The notes under the pieces: model-generated
What the model saw: the letters and a program-made list of their open reading frames with translations, nothing else
What the model was told of the DNA's origin: nothing
Databases searched by the model: none
Made by a program: the position numbers and the translations under genes
From: an uncultured Methanofollis sp.
GTDB taxonomy: Archaea > Halobacteriota > Methanomicrobia > Methanomicrobiales > Methanofollaceae
DNA: 26,764 nt
Reading direction: 5' to 3'
Assembly: GCF_937919355.1 (NCBI RefSeq)
Contig: NZ_CALFSA010000167.1
Span: 1-26,764 of the forward strand
Shown: positions 7,499-14,442 of the stretch, piece by piece
How positions within the stretch are numbered: the stretch's first letter is position 1
Layout of the letters: the number at the start of each line of letters is the position of its first letter

Positions 7499-8260
7499 TT
7501 ACTGGGAGGCTTCTTCGCCTCCCTGGATCAGGGAGAGGACGTGCCTCCTCACCTGCGCAAATTCGACGCTTGTCCTGTCCCTTGGCCGCGGCACCGTGAT
7601 GGAGATGACCTCCTGCACGTGAGATGGCCGCGGGGAGAGGACGACGACTCTGTCGGAGAGATAGACGGCCTCGTCGACGCTGTGCGTCACGAAGATCACG
7701 GTCTTCTTTGTCTTCTTCCAGATCTCAAGCAGTTCTTTCTGCATCGTGTTCCTGGTCTGGGCGTCGAGGGCCCCGAAGGGTTCGTCCATCAGGAGCACCT
7801 GGGGCTCGACGCAGAGGGCGCGGGCGACGGCCACGCGCTGGCGCATGCCGCCGGAGAGTTCGTAGGGGTGGCTGTTCTCGAAGTCTTCGAGGCCCACAAG
7901 GGTCAGGTACTTCCTTGCCCGTCCATATCTCTCCTCCTTCCCGACGCCCTGCACTTCAAGCCCGAAGGCGATGTTGTCGAGGACCGTCCGCCAGGGATAG
8001 AGCGAGTACTCCTGGAAGATCATCGCCATCTCCGGTGTCGGCCCGGTGATCTCCTTCTCGTTGATCGCCGCCCGGCCGCCTGTTGGGTGGTCGAGCCCCG
8101 CGATGATCCGGAGAAGTGTCGTCTTCCCGCACCCGGAGGGGCCGAGGATGCATATGAACTCGCCTTCCTTCACGTCCAGGGAGATGTCGCCAAGGGCGGT
8201 GACCTCCTCTCCCATTTCGTTGGTGAAGACCTTCGAGACATGTTCGATAGAGAGACTCAT
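7499..8260 (-). CDS. ABC transporter ATP-binding protein, NitT/TauT (SsuB/TauB) family
   Basis: The ATPase subunit of a three-component importer of the nitrate/sulfonate/taurine type. Its 253 residues show Walker A GPSGCGKT (residues 40-47), the Q-loop FQEYSLYPW, signature LSGGMRQ (135-141), Walker B VLLMDE (155-160) and the switch histidine in THS (His193). The frame is open 18 bases further upstream, but the start at 8260 forms an ATGA overlap with the permease stop and gives the usual N-terminus. The substrate cannot be read from this subunit. Confidence 0.95.
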   Translation of the reverse strand: MSLSIEHVSKVFTNEMGEEVTALGDISLDVKEGEFICILGPSGCGKTTLLRIIAGLDHPTGGRAAINEKEITGPTPEMAMIFQEYSLYPWRTVLDNIAFGLEVQGVGKEERYGRARKYLTLVGLEDFENSHPYELSGGMRQRVAVARALCVEPQVLLMDEPFGALDAQTRNTMQKELLEIWKKTKKTVIFVTHSVDEAVYLSDRVVVLSPRPSHVQEVISITVPRPRDRTSVEFAQVRRHVLSLIQGGEEASQ

Positions 8261-9069
8261 CTGACCATCCCCCTCCACCTGAACTGTCTTTTTTCAACGG
8301 CCCTGAAGAGGCCGTCGATGCCAAGGCCGATCAGGCCGATGACGATCATGCCCGCGATGATCACCTGGGACTGTCCCCAGTTGTAGGCGTACATGATCAG
8401 GTAGCCGAGCCCCGAGGTCGTCCCCGGGAGCATCTCGGCCGCAACGACACACATCCACGAGATACCGAAACCGAGCCGAAGGCCGGTCCAGACTGTGGGG
8501 AGGGCCGCCGGAAGGATGACCTTCCTGAGGACCTGGGCCTGACTCGCCCCGAAGGTGAACGCCGACTCGACCCACGTCCTGTTGACCGACTTGACGCCGT
8601 CGACCGTGTTGAGCAGGACCGGGAAGACCGCACCGATGAAGATGATGAAAGTCATCGAGACGATCCCGGTCTTGAACCATGCAAGGGCGAGCGGGATCCA
8701 TGCCAGTGGCGGGATCGGGCGGAAGAGCTGGATAGCGGGGTCGAGGAAGTCCTCTGCCCGTTTCCAGTAGCCCATCACGATACCGACCGGGATGCCGACG
8801 GCAGCCGCAAGGCCGAAGCCCATGAGGACGCGCTGAATGGAGAGGAGCGCGTTGTCGATGAGGCTCCCGCTGCCCAGGATGTCGACGGTGGGGGCCGCAA
8901 GGATAGCGAGTACCGACTCCACACGCGGCAGGATGAACTCGTTATCGATGAGGATCGCGGCGATCTCCCAGCCGATGATGATTAAAATGGGAAGGATGGC
9001 CCCTATGGCCCTCCCTCCAAGAAACGCTGTTCTTATATGTCTTTTCTTCGCTGATTCCGTAATCTTCAT
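8257..9069 (-). CDS. ABC transporter permease, NitT/TauT (SsuC/TauC) family
   Basis: The membrane subunit of the importer, 270 residues with about six hydrophobic segments. The coupling loop that contacts the ATPase is visible (FGASQAQVLRKVILPAALP). The frame stays open well upstream into the binding-protein gene. The start at 9069 is chosen because it makes a TGATG one-base overlap with that gene's stop and gives a basic cytoplasmic N-terminus (MKITESAKKRHIR) before the first membrane span. It overlaps the ATPase gene by four bases. Confidence 0.94.
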   Translation of the reverse strand: MKITESAKKRHIRTAFLGGRAIGAILPILIIIGWEIAAILIDNEFILPRVESVLAILAAPTVDILGSGSLIDNALLSIQRVLMGFGLAAAVGIPVGIVMGYWKRAEDFLDPAIQLFRPIPPLAWIPLALAWFKTGIVSMTFIIFIGAVFPVLLNTVDGVKSVNRTWVESAFTFGASQAQVLRKVILPAALPTVWTGLRLGFGISWMCVVAAEMLPGTTSGLGYLIMYAYNWGQSQVIIAGMIVIGLIGLGIDGLFRAVEKRQFRWRGMVR

Positions 9070-10283
9070 CAGACTTCTTTCACCACCAGTCCGCTGTCTT
9101 TCAGGGCGAACTTGAGCATGACGTCCTGGATGGAGCCCTTCAACGGGGCCGCAATCTTCAGCGGCTTGCCTTCGGCAGCTCTCGTCTTCGCCCATTCAGC
9201 GAAGGACGGCCAGTCGTTGACAGGTGCGGATGCAGCGACGACAAGCCCAGATCCCTCAGTATTAACGGGTTGGAGGATCTTAATAGGTGTTCCTTTGTCG
9301 ATGGCACTGATCGCCGGCGGAGCGCCGACCCATGCCATCTGGATGTTGTTCGTCGCGGCAAGTTGCATCAGGGCCGGCCCGGCGGCACCGGAGACGAGGG
9401 TGACGTCGGCGACCTTCTCGCCGTTGACAATCAGTTCAAGGTTCTCGGGCCTGGTCTGGGTGGGGTCCACGGGCTTCAGGGCGATGCCGTAGGTCTTTTC
9501 GAAGTAGTCCCACTTCTTGATCGCAACGAAGAGCGAGGCGTGGTGGTCAGACATCAGGTAGCCGATGCCGAGGGGTTTGTCGAGCTTTTTCGGGGTGGCG
9601 ATCTTCCCTGCGTCGAGCATCGCCTTTGCATCGTCGTAAGGCTGGGTGTTGAAGAGCAGGGCCTTCTGTTCTTCAGGGGTGGCGTTCTTCAGCGAACCGG
9701 TGAGGTAGCCGAGGTCTGCCTGGGCGTCGACGAAGAGCCCGACGCCGTCCTGCCACTTCTCGGAGGGTTCGCTCGTGAACTTGATGGTCGGGATCGCCTG
9801 TTCGAGGACGTCGACCGAGTTCACCGAGACGTCGCCGTAGGTGAAGTTGCCCTTGCCGACGAGCCAGTCGGCGACGATCTCAGCGGACTCGTCCTGGTGC
9901 TCCTTCACATACTGGTTGGAGACGATGCCGAGAGCGCTGATGACGTTGACGACATCGCGGTGCTCCGCGGTGAAGTCGTCACGGGCGATGATCACGCAGC
10001 AGGAGTGGTCCTTCCACATCCCCTCGGGGGGGAGGTCCTGCGAGTACGAGGCGACCTTGCCGATGCCGCTCATCGGGGCGACCTCGACGGTGGGTTGCCA
10101 GGCGATGTAGCCGTCGATCTCACCGGTGGAGAGGAGCATCGGCATCGGGCCGACACCCTGGGTGTAGGTGATGCCGACCTCCGCTCCATCGGTCTTCGGC
10201 GTCTCCTCGGAGACGCATCCAGTTGCCAGGAGAATGGCCGCAAGCCCGAAGAGGAGGACTGCGGCAAGCATCTTTTTTGCCAT
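9069..10283 (-). CDS. Substrate-binding lipoprotein of the NitT/TauT-type importer, apparently circularly permuted
   Basis: Extracytoplasmic binding protein for the adjacent ABC importer, 404 residues. A signal peptide ends in the lipobox LLATGC (Cys23), so the mature protein is probably lipid-anchored. The domain order is unusual. Residues about 34-225 resemble the second half of SsuA/TauA/NMT1-type proteins (GEIDGYIAWQP, then DHSCCVIIARDDF). Residues about 237-404 resemble the canonical first half (LGIGYLMSDHHASLFVA, MAWVGAPPAISAI, EGSGLVV, GSIQDVMLK). The polypeptide ends (SGLVVKEV) exactly where the canonical chain would continue into residues 34 onward. The two halves are joined by a short linker at 226-236. 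The ligand is unknown; sulfonate, nitrate, taurine or a thiamine precursor are family possibilities. Confidence 0.9.
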   Translation of the reverse strand: MAKKMLAAVLLFGLAAILLATGCVSEETPKTDGAEVGITYTQGVGPMPMLLSTGEIDGYIAWQPTVEVAPMSGIGKVASYSQDLPPEGMWKDHSCCVIIARDDFTAEHRDVVNVISALGIVSNQYVKEHQDESAEIVADWLVGKGNFTYGDVSVNSVDVLEQAIPTIKFTSEPSEKWQDGVGLFVDAQADLGYLTGSLKNATPEEQKALLFNTQPYDDAKAMLDAGKIATPKKLDKPLGIGYLMSDHHASLFVAIKKWDYFEKTYGIALKPVDPTQTRPENLELIVNGEKVADVTLVSGAAGPALMQLAATNNIQMAWVGAPPAISAIDKGTPIKILQPVNTEGSGLVVAASAPVNDWPSFAEWAKTRAAEGKPLKIAAPLKGSIQDVMLKFALKDSGLVVKEV

Positions 10284-10306
10284 GAGCGTACTGGTGGCTG
10301 TGACGA

Positions 10307-10314
10307 TATTTATA
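10307..10314 (-). promoter_or_regulatory. TATA box of the ABC importer operon
   Basis: TATAAATA on the minus strand, 24 to 31 bases before the binding-protein ATG. This implies a leaderless or nearly leaderless transcript for the three importer genes. Confidence 0.65.
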
Positions 10315-10356
10315 GGTCATTATCCTGCCCTTTTCGCCTATACGATGAGGTAAAAT

Positions 10357-10375
10357 GGGGGCTCTGATTGCCCCC
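10357..10375. promoter_or_regulatory. Inverted repeat between the importer operon and the divergent regulator
   Basis: GGGGGC and GCCCCC arms of six bases flank a seven-base spacer, about 45 bases upstream of the importer TATA box and about 100 bases before the regulator start. It could be an operator for the divergent HTH protein or simply a G/C palindrome; no second copy was found nearby. Confidence 0.3.
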
Positions 10376-10470
10376 GTGTCATGCGAAACTCCCTCTCTGT
10401 CCTCTCAAAAAGGTAGAATTTGTGGACAGAAGGAAACATTCTTCGTCTCGGTTTGCACAGGTGGATGTAC

Positions 10471-11004
10471 ATGATCCAGGCAGACCCCATCGACCGCCTC
10501 CTCAAGGCGGCGCTCATATCTGACGAGGAGTTCACAAAGACCCTCAATCACATCTTGAAGACAGACCTGCGGATCAGTGTGCGCGAACTCTCGGAGAGGA
10601 GCGGGATCGCCCAGAGCACCCTCTACAAGATCCTCACCGGCAAGAGGTCGCCGACCCTCCCGACTTTGCGAGCGATCGCCAATGCCGTCAGGTCTTTCTC
10701 CCAACCGTCGGGCGAGGCCTTCATCGGTCTCATCGCCGCACGCTATGTCCTTGAGTCCATCCAGGAGAGGACGGTCACGATCGACGGACAGGCGATCCGG
10801 GTCAGGGAGTACCCGGTCCACACTTTCGAGGACACCCTCATCGCCGCCGTACGTGCCGAACGCGAGGGGGCGCTCGCCATCGTCTGCGCCCCTATCGCAT
10901 CGTCCACCATCGAGCACCTCGTCCGCATCCCGGTGACGACGATCATCCCGAAGGACAGCGTCCAGCGCGCCATCGAGGCGGCGGCGCGGAAGGCGTGGAT
11001 GTGA
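10471..11004 (+). CDS. HTH (XRE-like) transcriptional regulator with C-terminal sensor-like domain
   Basis: A 177-residue predicted DNA-binding protein. Residues about 35-75 form a Cro/XRE-type helix-turn-helix (ISVRELSERSGIAQSTLYKI, then GKRSPTLPTLRAIANAV). The remaining 100 residues form an alpha/beta domain with VHTFEDTLIAAVR and ALAIVCAPIAS, ending with a conserved-looking IIPKDSVQRAIEAAA. That domain vaguely resembles ligand-sensing domains such as the PrpR N-terminus, but I do not firmly recognise it. The start at 10471 is preferred over upstream ATGs because AGGTGG lies at a ribosome-binding distance. It is transcribed away from the ABC importer, so control of that operon is a reasonable guess only. 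Confidence 0.8.
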   Translation: MIQADPIDRLLKAALISDEEFTKTLNHILKTDLRISVRELSERSGIAQSTLYKILTGKRSPTLPTLRAIANAVRSFSQPSGEAFIGLIAARYVLESIQERTVTIDGQAIRVREYPVHTFEDTLIAAVRAEREGALAIVCAPIASSTIEHLVRIPVTTIIPKDSVQRAIEAAARKAWM

Positions 11005-11072
11005 GGGACTGTAGAGAGATGTGATGAGAGATCTGATGCTATGAGGAAAGGGGGATACTGATGTCTCTGCCA

Positions 11073-11520
11073 GGGGACTGCCACTCGAGAAACTACGTTT
11101 TTCATATGCTCACGTCGTTCGCACCGTTAGGTCGGGGGTGGATGGCAACCCCCTCTCTCGGATTCCGTGTTCTTTCTTCCCCGGCCCTATCCTATTGATC
11201 GAGGGACGACCGATAGCGAGTTCGAGAAGATCGAAGATCTTCGCTGTCCGGGGGCAACGAGAAAGCCGAAGGCTTTCGAGGAACGAGCGTAGCGAGTTTG
11301 AGAATACGGAAAATCGAAGATTTTCCTGTTCACGCACATCTTCGATGTGCAATGGGTCGAAGACCTTCGAGCAGTCCCCCGGTTCAGATTATGGGGAAGG
11401 CGGTTAATCGGCGTCACGCGCCGGGGGACTACGCCCCCGGATCTCGAAGATCTCCGATCTTCTCGAACTCGCTATCGCTCGTTCCCCGCTCAGGATAGGG
11501 GGTGGATGGCAGTCCCCAGC
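11073..11520. repeat. Interspersed hairpin-mosaic repeat, copy 1
   Basis: A mosaic of short modules, several of which recur at 22512-22728. Positions 11073-11126 match 22535-22587 in the same orientation. Positions 11371-11405 match 22512-22545 as reverse complement. The 20-base palindrome at 11421-11440 is the exact reverse complement of 22707-22726, and 11484-11510 matches the 22676-22704 area in reverse. Arms 11202-11243 and 11444-11486 are inverted copies of each other. Embedded are 17-base hairpins with seven-base stems and three-base loops. No transposase frame is present. The element looks like a non-coding, non-autonomous dispersed repeat. Confidence 0.75.
11202..11486. repeat. Long imperfect inverted repeat within copy 1
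   Basis: The left arm, 11202-11243, and right arm, 11444-11486, are reverse complements over about 42 bases with only a few mismatches. Each arm contains the unit GATAGCGAGTTCGAGAAGAT followed by a 17-base hairpin. Transcribed or single-stranded, the 285-base span could fold as one large stem carrying the smaller hairpins between the arms. Confidence 0.7.
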
Positions 11521-11720
11521 GCCATAATCCCTTGTTCCCTCTTCTTCTCGTATCCAGAGTGGAAGGAGAGGGAGGAGGGGCGAAAGTTCTCTAGAGACTC
11601 GCATGTACCGTAGGAACCCTCCGCGATAATCCCTCCCAGCCATCCTCTCCCCGCCCCTTTCTCCGCCTCATCCTGTCGTCCCCACAGATTCATTTCATCT
11701 AAAACCCCACCATCTATACA

Positions 11721-13205
11721 ATGCAACGCGATCTGGTGCGGCGGGGCCGACTCAGTGACGATCGCCCGGAAGAGGTGATGCACTTCCTCTCCTCCATGGC
11801 GGCCGATCACTGGATCGCCGATATGGACGTGCTGGTGGACATGGCCCACCTCCTGATGCTCAGGAAACAGGGTATCATCGACAGCGAGGCGGCACATGCG
11901 CTGATGGGCGCTCTCCTCGACTTTTACTGGGACGGCATCCCGGCAGAGGCGTATGACGAACAGTTCGAGGACATCCACGCAGGCAAGGAGGCGATGCTCA
12001 TCGCCCGCGTCGGCGAGGAGTTCGGCGGCCGTCTGCACATGGCCAGGTCGCGGAACGACGAGGTTGCGACCTGCATCAGGATGCGCCTGCGCCGGGAACT
12101 CGTCGCCCTGATGGAGGAGACCTGCACCCTGCGGGGCGTCCTGCTGGAGACAGCGGGCGCACACCTCTCCACCATCATGCCGGGCTTCACCCACCTCCAG
12201 CACGCGCAGCCGACGACCCTTGCCCACCACCTGCTCGCCTACGAGCAGGCGCTCTCCCGCGACTTCGCCCGTTTCGCCGACGCGTATGTGCGGCTGAACG
12301 AGTGCCCCCTCGGTGCGGCCGCCTTCGCCTCGACGGGTTTCCCCATCGACAGGGAGTACACGGCCCGCCTCCTCGGCTTCGACCGGCCCATGGGCAACTC
12401 CATGGACGCCGTCTCGGCGCGGGACTTCGCCCTCGAAGCCCTCTCAGCCTGTGCGACCATGACCGCAACGACAAGCCGCCTCTGCGAGGAGATGGTCATC
12501 TGGAGCACCTCCTTTGTCAGGTTCGTCACCCTCGCCGACGGTTACTCCTCGACGAGTTCGATCATGCCCCAAAAGAAAAACCCGGACACCGCCGAGATCA
12601 TGCGTGCCAAGACCGGGACCGTGGCGGGGGCGCTCGTCTCGGCCCTTACCATCACGAAGGGCCTGCCCATGAGTTACAACCGCGACCTCCAGGAACTCAC
12701 CCCCCATCTCTGGCGGGGCGTCGAGGCGGCCGAGGAGAGTCTTGCCGTGCTCGCCGGCCTGATCAAGACCGCCACCTTCAACACCGGGAGGATGGCAGAA
12801 GAGGCCGGGAAGGGCTTCTCGACCGCGACAGAACTCGCCGACGTCATGGTACGGGAGTTCGGCCTCCCATTCAGGACGGCGCACTCCATCGTCGGACGGG
12901 CCGTGAAGATGGGCGCCCTCGACCTCGCCACCCTCGAAGCGGCGGCAGAGGAGGTGGCGGGCCTCTCCCTCAGGGAGCGCGGCCTCACCCCGGAGAGGAT
13001 CACAGCGGCCCTCGACCCGGCTATCTCCGTCGCCGAGCGCGGGGCTATCGGCGGCCCGGCACCGGCAGAGACCGGGCGGGCCTGCGCAGAGAGGAAGGAA
13101 CGGCTTGCGGCAGATCTGGCCCTCGTCGCCGCACGAAAAGAAGCCGAGAATACGGCCGTAAACCGGCTGATTGCAGAAGCAGAGAGGCTTGCAGAGCATG
13201 AGTGA
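11721..13205 (+). CDS. argH: Argininosuccinate lyase
   Basis: Last step of arginine synthesis: argininosuccinate to arginine plus fumarate. The 494-residue protein belongs to the fumarase/aspartase superfamily. It shows HMARSRNDE (106-114), THLQHAQPTT (157-166) and the signature SSTSSIMPQKKNPD near 276-289, with the catalytic serine loop. The start at 11721 gives the family N-terminus with RRGRLSDDRPEEVMHFLSS. It overlaps gatD by eight bases and probably heads the argH-gatD-gatE operon. Its promoter is unclear; a weak TATA-like stretch lies near 11696-11705. Confidence 0.95.
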   Translation: MQRDLVRRGRLSDDRPEEVMHFLSSMAADHWIADMDVLVDMAHLLMLRKQGIIDSEAAHALMGALLDFYWDGIPAEAYDEQFEDIHAGKEAMLIARVGEEFGGRLHMARSRNDEVATCIRMRLRRELVALMEETCTLRGVLLETAGAHLSTIMPGFTHLQHAQPTTLAHHLLAYEQALSRDFARFADAYVRLNECPLGAAAFASTGFPIDREYTARLLGFDRPMGNSMDAVSARDFALEALSACATMTATTSRLCEEMVIWSTSFVRFVTLADGYSSTSSIMPQKKNPDTAEIMRAKTGTVAGALVSALTITKGLPMSYNRDLQELTPHLWRGVEAAEESLAVLAGLIKTATFNTGRMAEEAGKGFSTATELADVMVREFGLPFRTAHSIVGRAVKMGALDLATLEAAAEEVAGLSLRERGLTPERITAALDPAISVAERGAIGGPAPAETGRACAERKERLAADLALVAARKEAENTAVNRLIAEAERLAEHE

Positions 13206-14442
13206 AAGATTTGCGACCGGCGACCTCGTCGCCGCGTCCTGCCGGGGCCACCCGGTGGAAGGGACCTATATCACGAACCGCGACGGCATGGCGGTCCTCA
13301 AGATGAAGAGCGGATACAACATCGGGGTCGACCCCGCGACCTGCAACCGCGTGAGGGCGGCAGGGGCGCCGGCGGTGCGGGCAGCGGCGCCTGCCGTCGT
13401 CCAGGACGAGACCCTCCCCGAACTTGCGATCATCTCGACGGGCGGGACGATTGCCTCCAAGATCGACTACCGTACAGGTGCGGTGACCAGCCAGTTCACC
13501 GCAGACGACATCCTCCGTGCGATTCCCGGCCTCTCCTCCCTCGCCCGGTACCGCTCCGAGGTGCTCGCCACCATCCTCTCCGAGAACATGACCCCCCGCA
13601 TCTGGCAGGACCTGGCGCGGGCGATCTACGCCGCCATTAAGGACGGCGCCGAGGGCGTCATCGTCACCCACGGCACGGACACGATGGCCTACTCAGCCTC
13701 GGCCGTCTCGTACATGCTCGACACCCCGGTGCCCGTCGTCTTCGTCGGTTCCCAGCGCTCGGCCGACCGCCCGAGCAGCGACAACATCATGAACGGCCTC
13801 TGCGCCGCCGCGGCCGCACGGAGCGACCTCGGCGAGGTTGCGGTCGTGATGCACGCCACCACCAACGACGACGCCTGCGCCGTCCACCGGGCGACGCGGG
13901 TGCGGAAGATGCACACCTCACGGAGGGACGCCTTCCAGAGCCACGACATGGCACCGATCGGGAGCGTGGAATACCCGTCCCTTGCTGTCACCCTCTCCGA
14001 CGAGGCGGTGCGGCGGCGGAAGACCGAACCCGTCCTGAAGGACCACCTCGAAGAGCACTGCGGCCTCCTCTACTTCTACCCCGGCATGGCCCCGGAGATG
14101 GTCCGGGCGTACGAGGGATATAAGGGCCTCGTCATCGCCGGCACCGGCCTCGGCCACGTCTCCACCCTCTGCATCGGGGCGCTGAAAGACCTCGTCGACG
14201 CCGGCACGACCGTCGTCATGACCTCCCAGTGCCTCAACGGCCGGGTCTGCGACCGCGTCTACGACACCGGCCGCGACCTCATCGCCGCAGGCGTCATCGA
14301 GGGAGAGGACATGCTCCCCGAGGCCGCCCTCACGAAGATGATGTGGGTGCTCGGGAACGAAACTGACCCGGAGAAGGTGCGGACGATGATGACGACCGAC
14401 CTGAAAGGCGAGATCAGGAGGAGGTCAGACTATGGATTTTAA
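13198..14442 (+). CDS. gatD: Glutamyl-tRNA(Gln) amidotransferase subunit D
   Basis: The glutaminase subunit of the archaeal GatDE complex, which converts Glu-tRNA(Gln) to Gln-tRNA(Gln) and releases ammonia from glutamine for GatE. The 414 residues comprise a short N-terminal beta domain (1-70) and an L-asparaginase-like domain with both active-site blocks, TGGTIAS (81-87) and HGTDTM (158-163). An ATG 27 bases upstream is possible, but the 13198 start fits the family N-terminus. It overlaps argH by eight bases and gatE by eleven. Confidence 0.95.
   Translation: MSERFATGDLVAASCRGHPVEGTYITNRDGMAVLKMKSGYNIGVDPATCNRVRAAGAPAVRAAAPAVVQDETLPELAIISTGGTIASKIDYRTGAVTSQFTADDILRAIPGLSSLARYRSEVLATILSENMTPRIWQDLARAIYAAIKDGAEGVIVTHGTDTMAYSASAVSYMLDTPVPVVFVGSQRSADRPSSDNIMNGLCAAAAARSDLGEVAVVMHATTNDDACAVHRATRVRKMHTSRRDAFQSHDMAPIGSVEYPSLAVTLSDEAVRRRKTEPVLKDHLEEHCGLLYFYPGMAPEMVRAYEGYKGLVIAGTGLGHVSTLCIGALKDLVDAGTTVVMTSQCLNGRVCDRVYDTGRDLIAAGVIEGEDMLPEAALTKMMWVLGNETDPEKVRTMMTTDLKGEIRRRSDYGF

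Larger units (their letters stand above)
11005..11720. other. Gene-free region between the regulator and argH
   Basis: About 700 bases with no credible gene. Open frames here run through palindromes, lack family features and are judged spurious. Positions 11073-11520 are occupied by the repeat mosaic described separately. Positions 11521-11690 are purine/pyrimidine-biased sequence with no recognised element apart from a short TCTCTAGAGA palindrome near 11590. Confidence 0.6.

Noticed and set aside
11226..11462. A CRISPR array
   Set aside because: The hairpins differ in sequence, are unevenly spaced and occur in both orientations. There are no constant repeats with unique spacers and no cas genes.
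11110..11643. Several open frames of 66-89 codons in the repeat region
   Set aside because: They run through palindromes and inverted modules, overlap each other on both strands, and have neither start signals nor conserved features.
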